Origin: Rotaria sp. Silwood1
Lineage: Eukaryota > Rotifera > Eurotatoria > Philodinida > Philodinidae
Reading direction: 5' to 3'
NCBI GenBank assembly: GCA_905250075.1
Contig: CAJNOP010000029.1
Location: 134,966-198,965, forward strand
Length of the DNA stretch: 64,000 bases
Part shown: in pieces, positions 51,631 to 64,000 of the stretch
Layout of the letters: each line of letters begins with the position of its first letter
Position numbering within the stretch: the first letter of the stretch is position 1
The notes under the pieces: generated by a model
The model's database searches: none
Told to the model about the DNA's origin: nothing
Seen by the model: only the letters and a program-made list of their open reading frames with translations
Position numbers and translations under genes: made by a program

Positions 51631-53785
51631 TGATTTATTATTATTTTTTTTTTTTTAATACAAATAAACAACAAACAAACAATAAAAAAAAACAAAGAGC
51701 ACAATTGATTGAAAAATAAAAAGCAAAAAATTAACACAAAACAAAGAACCAATTTCGATGATGGAAGTTGATGTCAATTTAAAAACTAAAAAGACTAGGA
51801 AAATGTCATTGAAAACATCTATAATAGAAAGAGAAACTACAGGTAAACATACAAAGGTAATTATGTATAGTATAATTGTATGTAGTCTTTCATGCGGGCC
51901 CTAACGGAAAGAGAGAAAAATACTATTGACTGCCTCTTACTGATGAGCTGATTTGATTGAACATGTCGAGCGGACGAAGTATGCGGGCATATATATGTAT
52001 GTACACCAGTTACCCATTATGGATGCCCCTTTTCGCTAGCGCTTTACAAAGGGTAATCAGCTGTTTTGTCGTTCCTTTTTCCATTTTTTTTTCTCTCTCT
52101 CTTACCCACATATGATCTTCCATATGATTCGATCTGCTGTGGTTGTCGTCAACGACGCACATACACAGCATACACGAGGTACGGGGCGCATAAACGAAGG
52201 GGCGAATAAAAGAGAGAGAGAGAGGGAGAGACAGACACAGAGACAGAGAGAGGGAGAGAGAAAAAATTAGGATTGATGAAAAAAGAAAAGAAGTAATAAG
52301 AAGGGCTAGTGATGGTCTTTTTTGGAAGATTTGTACAATATTTATATAAAAAAGAGATAATAATAATAATAATACTGAAATACTATTTTTAATATATTAT
52401 AAAATTTGAATGTATTAGACAATGAAAAAGAAAAAGATCTTAAATAATCATAAAAATCAAGTGAATTTTTACGAAAATAAATTCAAAATTTTTTGTAATA
52501 AAACAAAAAAGAAAAAGAAAACAAAACTGAAATAATTAAGATTCTTTTAGTTTTATTTTAAACAGATAAAATTATATCTGTAATTACATTCGCATCGATA
52601 GCGACTATTGAAACAACAACAGGACAAATGCTGTGTTGTGCGAATAAGCATATATGTAAGTATACTTGTTTGTCGTCCACAAATTATAAAGAAACGACAA
52701 TGCATACCACCCCCATTCATAATCGTTCGACAGAGGACTCTTCGAATATGTTCAATTGATTTATTTTAACTTTCATATTAGGTTTAATTCTAATAAAGAA
52801 AACAAATTCTATTTAGAATTTCCCATTTATGACTATCAGAGACAGAGTACGTTCGTGTCCGGATTCATTAATTGGTTATCATTTTTCTATTTCGTTCGTA
52901 ATGAATGTCTTTCTCATGATGAAGAAAAAAAGAAAAATTTCTTATTTTCCATGAGATCAACTAGATTTTCTGTATATGACAAATAAAATAACTTGTTTTT
53001 TTTTTCTTTTTTTTTGAAATGAATACCCTCCGACTGTGAAATCCTTTTACAATTACTTTTCTATTTTAAGAAAATATATTTTTAATGAGAGAAATGAATG
53101 CCATTCGTTCATCTTCATTATTAGAATATAATTAATCATTTAATGAAATAGTAGAAAATAGAAAAGTTAACAAATCAATTGTATAGAAGTATAAAGACGC
53201 CGAGCATTGTGAATAAATTTATCAAAACTTCAATGGATTACTTAAATAAAAATTTTATATTTAGAATATTTGATTTTTATTTTACAATAAAAATAATTTA
53301 GAATTCTAAATGAACATCTTTCGTTTTATTTTTATTTGTTATTGATTATTGATTATAAAAAACGGCTGAAAAAAAAAGTACTTTAAGTATGAAATTAGTA
53401 TATTTTGTAGCAATGAAATAAAAAAAATGAGTCTTTCATTGAACGACATCTATTAATTAACTTCCCATTTTTTTTTAAACAAAATAAATATAAAATTATG
53501 AATAATTTTAATAAAAATTATTTTAATAAATATAAAATAAATATTTCTAAAGAGTCAACGTCAATAAAGTGGATTCATTATAAAAAACTTTTTTCCACCA
53601 AAATCCATCAAAAACCTATTTATTGATCTTGTTTGTTTGGATTCATTTCGGAGGAAAGAATTCATTTCATTTTTCATCTTATCATTAATTTAACCCTAGA
53701 GAATAACAAAAAGTAATAAAAGATTATTTTTATTTTTTTTCTTTAGATCGAACATCATTTATCTATACAATTTTCAAGTCTCATC
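51631..53785. promoter_or_regulatory. Divergent promoter region, ZC3H12-like/RPL3
   Basis: 2.15 kb between head-to-head genes. It includes a GC-richer part (about 51890-52200) and a GA microsatellite (52211-52261). Near RPL3 a strong pyrimidine tract ending in AG (53745-53746) leaves a 39-nt 5' UTR, fitting a leader splice site. No protein gene is supported; frame 52756-52986 is unrecognised. Confidence 0.5.
52211..52261. repeat. GA-rich microsatellite
   Basis: About 50 bp of AG/GAGAC repeats with few interruptions, upstream of the ZC3H12-like gene. Confidence 0.8.
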
Positions 53786-55792
53786 ATGAGCCATCGAAAA
53801 TTTGAACATCCACGTCATGGAAATCTTGGCTTTTTGCCTAAGAAACGTGCTCGTCGTCATCGTGGCAAAGTAAAATCATTTCCAAAAGATGATCCAAAAA
53901 AACCCGTTCATCTTACTGCTTTTCTTGGTTACAAAGCAGGCATGACTCATATTGTTCGTGAAGTAGATCGACCTGCTTCAAGTAAGCTTTTTTTTTTCAA
54001 TTATATTTTTGTCTATATTAACACAAAAAGTTTTTTTTGTTTTTGTTTCTTTCAATAGAATTAAATAAAAAAGAAACTGTTGAAGCTGTAACAATAATTG
54101 AAACACCACCTATGGTTGTTGTTGGTGTTGTTGGATATATTGTAACACCTCGTGGTCTTCGTGCATATAAAACAATTTATGCTCAACATTTAAATGAAGA
54201 ATGTCGTCGACGTTTTTATAAAAATTGGTATGCATCAAAACGAAAAGCATTTACAAAATATTCGAAAAAATGGGATGATGCATCGGGTAAAAAAGCAATT
54301 GAACAGGATTTTAAACAAATGGCTAAATATTGTAAGGTTATACGTGTATTAGCACATACACAAGTTAAATTATTACGTAAACGACAAAAAAAAGCACATA
54401 TTATGGAAATACAATTAAATGGTGGTACTGTTCAACAAAAAGTTGATTTTGCTCGTGAACATTTAGAAAAACAAGTACCTGTTAATCAAGTTTTTTCAAA
54501 AGATGAAATGATTGATACAATATCTGTAACAAAAGGTCGTGGTTTTAAAGGTGTTACATCACGTTGGCATACAAGAAAATTACCACGTAAAACACATAAA
54601 GGTTTAAGAAAAGTAGCTTGTATTGGTGCATGGCATCCAGCACATGTATCACGATCAGTTGCTCGTGCTGGTCAAAAAGGTTATCATCATCGTACGGAAA
54701 TTAATAAGAAAATCTACCGTATGGGTGAAGCTATACAAGTTAAAGATGGTAAAACAGTTAAAAATACTGGTTCAACTGAACATGATCCAACAGAAAAAAC
54801 AATTAATCCTATGGTAAGTTGACTATGACTTTTATTTTCGATATGGCCGGATGTATTTTATCCAGATTTTCTTTTCTGAAGGGACAATTTAAAATTCTGA
54901 GAGGGCGCACATCTGTTTTTCGAAGCATAGACATATAGTTTATGGTACAATAAGCATGAATATTCGCATGACGCCATCTTCGTCGAGTCTCACGTTGAAT
55001 AAAATACTGATTATTAGATGAAGATGATAAGCCGCCCCTTTTCTTTCCGATGCGATTCGATTATACTCGCAGTAGGGTTCTCCGTATGCTTATTTAATTT
55101 CCTCTCTTCTAGCATCATTCAATATGTTATTTATTCATCATTCTCTATCGGAGGTACTCATCCACACTGACATTGTTTTTCTTTTACTACCTATGAGAAC
55201 ATAGAGATTTTTTTTTGTTGAAGCCAATAGTAATATTTCAAAAGGGTTCTTATCAACTTTTGTTTCCTATCAATATGAACATTCATTTATCATCAGTCAA
55301 TTTTTTTTTACGAAGTTATTTAATTTTTTGTTTTACGGTTAATTGAGTTTTGCCCCAACCTATATCGATAATTATTATGTTCTCAGTTTCAAGTGTAATT
55401 GTATATTTCTTTTTTCTTTCGCTGAGAGAAAAAAACTAACTAGATATTTGATAATGTGTTAATTAATATTGCGTTCATTTTTTTCTATTTAGGGTGGTTT
55501 TCCACACTATGGTGAAGTACGACAAGATTTCATCATGATTAAAGGTTGTTGTATTGGTCCAAAGAAACGACCGATTACATTACGTAAATCACTTATTCTC
55601 AATCCTAAACGTTCACATCGAGAACAAATTGAATTACGTTTTATCGATACATCATCGAAATTTGGACACGGTCGATTTCAAACACATGAAGAAAAACGTA
55701 TATTTATGGGTCCACTTAAAAAACATCGTCTTCAAGAAGAACAACAACAAGCAACAGCAACAACAACGACAGCACGTACTCAATCGGCTTAG
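53786..55792 (+). CDS. RPL3: 60S ribosomal protein L3 (uL3)
   Basis: Core protein of the large ribosomal subunit, reaching towards the peptidyl-transferase centre. Exons 53786-53981, 54059-54813 and 55493-55792 join in frame to 416 residues (human 403). Diagnostic: [12 protein letters not shown] at the start, [38 protein letters not shown] with the conserved loop containing the histidine methylated in other species, and [12 protein letters not shown]. The C-terminus ends in a Gln/Thr/Ala-rich extension beyond the usual lysine-rich tail. Intron 2 (54814-55492, 679 nt) is long. The AG at 53745-53746 suggests a spliced 5' leader. AATAAA is at 55879-55884. Confidence 0.97.
54814..55492 (+). other. 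679-nt RPL3 intron 2
   Basis: Ribosomal protein introns often host C/D snoRNAs, so I looked for C and D boxes. GATGATAAG near 55025 is only a partial C box and no convincing D box/terminal stem was found. No host RNA is called. Confidence 0.5.
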
Positions 55793-55878
55793 ATTTGTTG
55801 TTATTGTTTCTTTTTTTTTCAATTATCCTGCTTTGTTGCTAACTTTGTTGTTTTGCAAACCCATACATACATAAGAAT

Positions 55879-55884
55879 AATAAA
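55879..55884 (+). terminator. Poly(A) signal, RPL3
   Basis: AATAAA 87 nt past the RPL3 stop and about 100 nt before the DMXL start codon. Confidence 0.6.
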
Positions 55885-55974
55885 ATTTTAAACGGCAGGA
55901 AAAATCAAAAGACAAGTGCCGATTTTAAAAAAAATAAACATAAAAACAAAACAAAACTCGATTTGTTTAACTTT

Positions 55975-55976
55975 AG
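55975..55976 (+). promoter_or_regulatory. Candidate trans-splice acceptor before DMXL
   Basis: A T-rich tract ends in CTTTAG, 5 nt before the DMXL ATG. With only 190 bp since the RPL3 stop, an operon-like transcript resolved by leader trans-splicing fits. An out-of-frame ATG at 55977 would open an 8-codon upstream frame. Confidence 0.4.
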
Positions 55977-55981
55977 ATGAT

Positions 55982-58900
55982 ATGCATCGACATCAGATTT
56001 TAACTGGAGCGGCCAATCCTAGTGATTATAGTTTTGCCGCAGGTAGTATTGAGAGTATACATTTTGTGGTATGTAGTTTTAATGAATAATTCATTATGCA
56101 ATGAATTATTTGATTTTCTGTTTTTGTTTTTATTTCAAGGCTTATACAGCTGGTTATAATATTGTGATTTTATCGGGTGATTTTCAACGTGTTCAAGTTC
56201 TTTTATCAGGAAATGAATATAATCAATGTTTATTAACATGTATTGATTGTACATATGAATCGGGCAAAGTTCGTTTTGAATTTATTGTTGTTATCTTTTG
56301 TATATTGAATTTCATTGAATGATTAGATTGTAGCTGGTTTTGGAAATCAAGTTTGCATTTATGAACCAACATTTACTTCTGAACGATCATGGCATCATGT
56401 TAGAATTTTAATTTTCTATTTCTATTTTTTTTTTAAAACCTTGTTGAGTTTTGTTTTTCTAGCAAGTCAATTATCGATGGTCATTAAAACATACAATAAC
56501 ATGTTCCAATGAGAAAATAACAGCTGTTGCATGGCATCCGAAAGGTGTGTGATAATAAAAAAACAAACATTATTTATAAGAAGTTTAATACAGAAATGTT
56601 TCAATTTACTTATGAGCTTCCTACAAATTTTTTTCTTAATCTTCAGCATATTCTCTGTTTCAACAGTATACATTTAAAAATGAAACGAAAAGAAATATCA
56701 TTGTTATAGATTATCAAAAGAAATCTGGCGATCTTTGTTTTCGATAATTTTTGTTTCGGCCTTGAGCAAAACAACTATTACAATTAGAATTTAAATATTT
56801 CTTTTTTTTCTTTAGGATAATATTTATCATATTTGAATTTATTTATTTTAGGTGATCAATTAATTGTTGTTTGTGAGTCAGGTTTACAAGTTTGGTTTAA
56901 TCAATATGATGATAATGAACCTCGATCAAATAAAGTTGATTTTGACATAGGTGGAAGTGATATATCAGGAAAATTATCGTCAAATATTGCTTCAAAAAAC
57001 TGGAAAAATGTTTGGAGTTATAAGTAAAAAAAACCAAATTTCAATATTTATACATAGGCTTTTATGTTTTTCTTTAATTAATTTATTTTTAAAGATCAGC
57101 ATCACCAATAAAACATGTAACCTATTCAAATGATGGATCTCTTTTTGCTACAGCATCCCAAGTAAATCAAACATTGAAGATTTATTAAAAAAAAATTAAT
57201 TTCTTATTTTAGAATGATCGTTTAGTTAAAATTTGGTATCGAACTCTAAATAATAGTGCAATTATTTCATTTACATCAACTTATTTACCTCATCCACGAG
57301 CAGTTACTTATATATCGTGGAGGCAAACAAGTCAATTTTTTGCAGAGTAAATAAAATTAAAGAAAAAAAAAAACCATAAAAAAAATAATGAATTTCGTTT
57401 ATGTTTATTTTAATAGGGGCACAGTTGTTAATTGTTTATTAACATGTTGTAAAGATAACATTTGTCGTATATGGTGTGAAACTATGCAACAAGATGAATC
57501 GGCAATATATATCAATGATCCAACAACGATAAGAACTCAACGAAAAAGACAAACTGAATGTTTAGATAAAAGTGTACAAAAATTATATAAATTACGGTAA
57601 TGAATATGTTCAATTTGACAAAAAAATCATATCATTAAAAACTAGTGCAAAAAAGAAAAGTTTAGGAAAGAAAAAGAAAACGAAACTTTGATGAATTTCT
57701 TTGAAATTCTTATTATTTTATTGAGATTCGAATATGAATATCAATTTTTTGTATTAAAGTTAAGCATTTTTAATTTCAACTTATGATTTTCGTGGTCAAA
57801 ATTTTATCAACGGAGTTCTTTTTATTCGCATTAAATAGAGAATTGATTCGAATACGTTTTCATTTTATTCACACCAATACACTCTTATAATTATCGTGCT
57901 CAGCTGCAGTTTTATAATCAATAACTTTTTTTCACTATCTGCTTTATATAGCACATAAATACTTACTTCACATTAAGGTCTACGACGCTTGGCTTTACTA
58001 TATCTGTAATAGATTATTCTTCCATATTCTTTATCGTTCGTATATTGTTTTCACTATTCATTTCTAATTAATGCTTCTGCTCTATCAAAATTATCAAATA
58101 TAACCTCGCTAACCTAATATTTTCGTTTCGTTTTTTTTTGGCAAAGTCTTTCATTTTCATATCATAATTTTCTTCGACGATCTCATATATCACTTTCATT
58201 ATGAGCAACTTGTACTACGTCCATTTGTTTTTAGTCGTCGATGGCAAACTGAAGTCAAAAAAAAGAATAGAAACAACGAGTAGGTACATATATGCCGCAT
58301 GTAACATCTGTAATACATGTAAAACCTGTCGGGTTCAGATTCTTCGGATCCGGACTTGGTTTCTTGAAACTTTTTCTGATACTCTCAATGAAACTTGCTA
58401 ATCTGAATTGAATGATTGTCCCAAAAATGCAAGATACCTTTGTCCGATCTTTTTTTTGTCTTCGGTGATTAGCACATGATACATATTTCTTAGGCGACGA
58501 GAGCCCATTAGGTTCAAAATCTTTGGCCCGGGTCTGAAATCAGTCTGACCGACTCTAACTACAAAGCACGAGAAAACAAAGATAAAAAAGTGAATCATAC
58601 TAAAACACATTTTAATTTCTATATTTATCTTGTGATGCAATTAAATGATATTTAAATTTATTAATAAATCTGATGTATCACTAACTGACTATGTAAATAA
58701 TTGATTGATCATTTATTCAATTTACAAGTTTAATAATTATTTAATATACTGACAAAATATTTCATTTGAATGAAATTTTTTTTAAATCATTTAATTTTTT
58801 TTTTCATAGATACAATTATTTTATTCCAATAAGCAATCGTCCAGATGTATCATCACCAGCATCCTATGTTGATCATCAAGATCCACATACTCCTGCATCA

Positions 58901-61900
58901 CTTATTTCTTCCAATACAGCATTGACAAATGATGAAGATATAAATAATGCAAATGGTCAAGTAATAACAACACTTTCATCATCACCATCATCATCAACAT
59001 CTTCACTTGTACAAAATAATTCTCAATCATCTACATTATTATCATCAACACATAGACATCTTCGTTTTCACTTAGCAACAACAATAAATCCAAGTACAGA
59101 TTCATTACTTGCACCAAATATACCAACACATAAAGATTATATGTTTATTGTTCAATGGTTAAATAATAAAGATTTATATAATTTATTTTCTATTGAACAA
59201 TTTCTTCTTGATATTCAACGAAAACTTAAACGACCAACAATATCTTCAACAAATATTGATACTGATGATACTAATAGTAATGATACACAAATAGACTTAA
59301 CAACTATAAATAAAACTCGAAATTCTCAAGTAGATGATTCAAAATATGTTTTACAAATACGAAATTATTTAAAAAAACTTATTGATGAATGGAAAAATAG
59401 TTCGGATGTTGTATTTAGTATACATCCAATTGATGGTAGTCTACTTTTATGGGTTATTGATTGGCTTGATCAACCATTAACAAAATTATCTTCTTCATCA
59501 TGTTCTTCTTCATCATTATCATCACCATCATCATCATTAATGAAATATCAAATGCTTCATCGACAAGTTCAAGTTAGTTTTTCAGCTCGTATACCTGATA
59601 TATTTCCATTAGGTGATGCTTTATCTTTACAACCACATTTAATTATTTATTGTAATCATTTTTTATTTGATCAATATTTATCATTAAATCAAACAAAAGA
59701 AATACAACATTTACCTATTATTAATATGATAACTAAACATACAAATGGTACATTAAATTTATGGTCATTAACATTTCATGAAGAACAAAAATTTCAATCA
59801 TTAACATGTGTTACACATACAGCACGTATGTGTGGTCATCATTTTCCTATCAGACATATTGTATGTCATCCAACTGTATCACTTGTTTTAACAAGTTCAT
59901 ATTATGATGAAAATAATGAATTAAATTATGGTAAAAAACAACGTTATGATAATTCATTAATACTTTGGAGTACAGAACCAATTGGACCATTAACAATGAC
60001 AGGTGGAATAACTGAATTAGCTCGAATAGAATCAATTAATAATGGTGCATTTAAATTAATTGCTTGGTTTCCATTAGTTATGCCTTGGTAAGAATTATTT
60101 TTATTGAAATATTTATTTTTGATTTTATTTTTTACATAATATAGTATGAATATTAATTTATTACGTGAATCACCAAGTCTACTATTTTGTGCATCAGATG
60201 GTAAATATTTACGTGTATATCAAGTTGTATGTAATGCAAAAGCTTTATTAACAAGTCAAATTGCAACTTCAAAGGTATGATTTGTTTTTTTTAATTTTAT
60301 TTTGACATCTAATATTAATTAAATTGAATGTGAGAAAAATTCTCTCGAAGAAAAATAAAAGAAACTCAAAGTTTTCTGAATTTTGATATTCATATAAATA
60401 TTATTTAGTCTTCTGGGATATAATGTTTACAACAAATTAAGAATCTAGGATGTTTTGTCAAATCATAAAGATCCTTGTCTTTAATACAAGCAAAATAACA
60501 CGTCGATGTCTATATTGAGCGGAATGTTTTAATTTAAATAGAGTCATAGATTATACTTCTGGAAATGTTGAACGAAATAGTAAAAAAAATGTAATTATAA
60601 AAGGAATGATAATTTTATAGACTAACACATGTCGATCGTTTCTATTAAGTACATCAAATAAAATTTTGAATTTGAAAGATTGAAGAAATTTTTGCATTGT
60701 ACTCAAAAAAATAATTCTTGTTTTTATTGTTTTTTTGTTTAGTCTTATCAAGTTCTTGGTAATTTCGAATCAAATTCTATTCGTTCATCACCATCAACAG
60801 ATTTAAATGCACCACGATTAAATGTTGTTAGTAATCAATCAACAGCTCGACCAAGTTGTGTTTTAAGTCTTGCAGAAATATCAGATTCAAAATGTGTATG
60901 TTATTATTTTTTTTGGGATAGGGGGATTTTTAAAATATTAAAATTCTAGATTTGGACACATGCTGAATTAATACATATATTTCCTGCAAATGCAATTGAT
61001 GATCATAGTGAACAAACAACAACAAGTAAAATTTATTATCTTGTACTTGTTGAAAAATCAAATAATAATAATGATAATAGTCAAAGTTATATACATATGT
61101 GGAAAATAATTATAACTTATCCTGATGATGATAATGAATCAATAAGTATAAATAATTTTACTAATGATAATGAATGGATAGTACAAGTTCAAAGTTCTAA
61201 GGTAACGAAAAAAAGAAAATCTTACAAAATATTTAATACGAAAAAAATAAATAAATAAATCATTTATTTATTTTTTAAGGTTAGTACGTATATTCTTCCA
61301 TTAGATTCCAATGCTGAACTTCAATCAGTTGATGTTGCATTTGGTCATTTAAGTTCAAGTACACTTTGTTATTCTGATTCATCATCATCATCTCCATATC
61401 TTTTATCAACTGCACATACCGATGGTATAATACGTTTTTGGACATGTAAACATCAATCATTAAATACATATGAATGGTCTGAATGGTGTGGAATAACACT
61501 TGATAATCAAATAAATTCTCGTTTAAAAATTTCTGGACAACCATTAGCAATAAGTAATGCATATTGTGGTCGTTTAGCTGTTGCTTATTATGATAAAAAA
61601 ATTCAAATTGGAATATATGAATGTGAATCAACAGGTGGTACATCATTTAATTGTGAAACAATAATACCAATAAATGAAATTGAAAAACAAACAAATACAT
61701 TATCTGTACATTTTGATTGGGCATCAATTGAAAATGGTGCACATTTATTAGCAACATCAATTGATGTACATTATGTTTTTATTTATTCTTATACACAATT
61801 ATCACAATGGACAAAATTACGTACTATTGAATTAACATCTGTAAATAAAAATATTTTTTTATGTTCTAATTTAAGTTTAAAATGGGTACGTGGTGGTCTT

Positions 61901-64000
61901 TTATTAATTGGTATTAATAGTGAATTACAAGTTTATTCACAATGGACATCATTAAAACGACAAGGACATTCAGTTAAATCTGAACCATTAATTAAAACAA
62001 AACGTCGTATAAATACATCGAATAATCTTAAAAAACTTGCAACAAATAGTGATTTTAATATAAATAATAATAGTTTAGATCATCCATCATCATGGTTAAC
62101 ATTAGATTCAATTGATGAACTTAGTTTATTTCATGCAGCTCGAAATGCTGCACCTGTTTTACCACAATATCATCCAACATTATTATTAGAATTAGTACGT
62201 TTTGGAAAATATCGTCGTGTTAAAGCTATACTTGCACATTTAACACGTTGTATTGTTAGTACAGTCCATAGTGTTGAAGGAAAAGTTGAAATGAAATTAA
62301 TGCGTAGTCGAACATTTTCAATAGCTAATAGTGATACTGCTGAACCATCAATAGCTGAAGTTGATCATGTTAAATATGTTGAAATTGATTCTGTACCATT
62401 ATTACCATTATTTGCTTTATTTAATGCTGATCATGAAAATATTACTAATAATGATCATGTTAATACAAAAGATAATAATCTTCAAGATGATGATATTAAT
62501 GGTAGAGATAAATATGAAGATTTATTTACAACAGGATCACCTATGGATATAAATAGAGAGATTGAATTTAAATTTGATGAAGATCATATACATGATGCTG
62601 AAAGAAAAAAACAAGGTTAGTTATTTTAAAATAAAATTTCTATGAGAAATTATCATAGTTCTTAATCAAAGAATGTGTCGAATCAAGTTTACGTTCTTTT
62701 TTTTTCTTAGTTTCAGTTCTGATTATTATGATTCTCAGTACATTTGTTTGGTCCTGATCTAAAGAAAACTATTTCAATCTAAAAAAAAATTGCTAAAATA
62801 CTCTTTTGTGAAATACGATCTAAAAGAAGTATTGATGTCTCGTTACAATGTATAAACGACTTCGTTATTGCATTTTTGGGAGAATTAAATAAAACGATGA
62901 TGAAGAAATGTGTCCTAAAATAAATAGAATAAAACAATTTCTCTGTGATTCGCAACAGAAAATTTTAATTTTTCGGAAATTGTGCTAACAGTTGTTTTTT
63001 TTTGACTTACGAGGTAATTTTTTCAGATATTTCCTTTCGATTTCAATGATTATACTACACAGTCTTCTAATAAAGTCTCTAAACAGATCTGAATTTCTAT
63101 TGATATGTAACTAAACCTATGGAATTTTTTTCTAGAAACTTCAAGTTTTTGGAAAACTCTTTTTTTTTGCAAAATTCGATCTAAAACTTTACCCATAAAG
63201 AGAACTCAACTAGACGAGACTCCATAAAAAAAAACTCATAAGTTTTGAACAAAACCTTGATCCTTTTTCAGGTTTACTTCGAAAAGATTTTATTCAAAAT
63301 TTTGAAAATGTTCTCACAAACCTATTTTAGTTAAGTTCTTTATATGCACAAAATTTTCAATGAAAATTTTCGAAAATCGGATCCTCTAGAAAAGAAACTC
63401 AATAACTTAGTCAAATAATAAGAAAAACCGAAATTCTTTTTTGACCATTTTTGCTCGAACATTATGTAGTATAATTATTGAAAACAGATGAAGAAGTTTC
63501 TTTTGTTAGTTAATAATTAGCATTTTTATTTTATTTTCTCTTGTAAGGTTGTATTTTAATTCATATATCAATAATATTTTCATTTATATTTAGTTGAATT
63601 AAATAAATTTCGAAAAGAATTATTATCAAATCGAAATTGGTCACCAGCATTCGATTCTCGAATGGTTGATTTACTTGTTGATTATTTTCAACGTGTTCGT
63701 TTATCAAATTTAACAAGTCTTGAACAAATGTATTTACTTGCATTAGCTGATACATTAGCTAATGCAAGTAATGATTCATTATCAAATCAAACATATTCAG
63801 GCGAAAAACCAACAAGTAAAAGAATTTCATTTTTTTTTTGTTTGTTTTTATTTTTTTGTTTTTGTATATTTTAGATACAATGGATGATTGTGGTCTTAGA
63901 TTTTTAATTGATGTTCAACGTTATATTTATTTATCACGAATGGTTTCATTACCAAATATACAAGGAAATTCACCATTAAAACATATTATAACAAGTGCAT
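55982..64000 (+). CDS. DMXL: DmX-like protein / rabconnectin-3 alpha, N-terminal part
   Basis: DMXL proteins (yeast Rav1 relatives) assemble and activate the vacuolar proton ATPase on endosomes, synaptic vesicles and cilia-related compartments. Exons: 55982-56068, 56140-56268, 56327-56398, 56463-56544, 56852-57023, 57095-57161, 57213-57346, 57417-57596, 58810-60087, 60145-60274, 60743-60895, 60950-61201, 61280-62615, 63594-63815, 63875 onward, open at the right edge: 1,473 codons seen of the roughly 3,000 usual. Start MHRHQILTGAANPSD matches the family start. WD40 repeats follow (ERSWHHQVNYRW, PHPRAVTYISWR, CRIWCE). Ser/Asn-rich linkers come next, then the Rav1-like segment FHAARNAAPVLPQYHPT, LVRFGKYRRVKAILAHL and finally MDDCGLRFLIDVQ. 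All junctions are in frame. It lies 190 bp behind RPL3 on the same strand. Confidence 0.93.
57597..58809 (+). other. 1.2-kb DMXL intron
   Basis: Separates two exons that join across a split arginine codon. It holds a diverged direct repeat: GGTTCAGATTCTTCGG near 58331 and GGTTCAAAATCTTTGGC near 58513. No gene is seen; frames 58201-58401 and 58398-58640 are not recognisable. Confidence 0.6.
62616..63593 (+). other. 978-bp DMXL intron
   Basis: AT-rich, with no open frame of note; the exons on either side join in frame. Confidence 0.6.

Noticed and set aside
54814-55492. snoRNA in the RPL3 intron
   Set aside because: Only a partial C box was seen and no paired D box or terminal stem.
1-64000. 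CRISPR arrays, bacterial operons, rRNA or tRNA genes
   Set aside because: No regularly spaced repeats, no Shine-Dalgarno/operon structure, and no tRNA-like B box with a matching cloverleaf was recognised; the intron-rich genes are eukaryotic.

Overview
This is a eukaryotic, AT-rich window of animal type. Genes are split into many exons by GT-AG introns, mostly 50-80 nt, with scattered introns of 0.3-2 kb. There are ten protein genes, eight of them recognisable animal housekeeping or cilium genes. Three features together suggest a bdelloid rotifer (Rotaria/Adineta-like): a bacterial-type homospermidine synthase that now carries an intron, an intronless ankyrin plus ADP-ribosyltransferase gene of a kind abundant in bdelloids, and splice-acceptor-like sites just upstream of start codons, as expected for spliced-leader trans-splicing. 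The species assignment is inference.

Layout. 1.1-14.3 kb, minus: CFAP44, a WD40/coiled-coil axonemal protein, in about 32 exons; its last exon may lie off the left edge. 14.56-16.27 kb, plus: a short-form tropomyosin, head to head with CFAP44 across only 267 bp. 17.96-23.03 kb, minus: TTLL11, a tubulin polyglutamylase. 24.4-25.9 kb, plus: homospermidine synthase, with no ATG in its visible first exon. 25.9-29.0 kb: about 3 kb with no gene seen. 29.0-39.0 kb, plus: TRIP12, a HECT ubiquitin ligase with WWE domain and a complete catalytic cysteine. 39.0-45.8 kb: a visibly more GC-rich, repeat-bearing stretch holding the ankyrin-ADP-ribosyltransferase gene, which is broken by a frameshift in an A8 run. 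45.8-47.1 kb, plus: splicing factor YJU2 (CCDC94). 48.5-51.6 kb, minus: a Regnase/ZC3H12-family protein whose NYN domain lacks several expected acidic residues. 53.8-55.8 kb, plus: ribosomal protein L3. 56.0 kb to the right edge, plus: the N-terminal part of a DMXL (rabconnectin-3 alpha) gene, starting only 190 bp after RPL3.

The genes do not form one pathway. CFAP44 and TTLL11 both serve the ciliary axoneme, and YJU2 and RPL3 are core expression machinery. The non-core interest lies in the homospermidine synthase, the ADP-ribosyltransferase island, a recurring set of foldback (inverted-repeat) elements in introns and intergenic DNA, and the possible trans-spliced RPL3-DMXL pair. Exon boundaries were set by hand from splice sites and reading-frame continuity, without RNA evidence.
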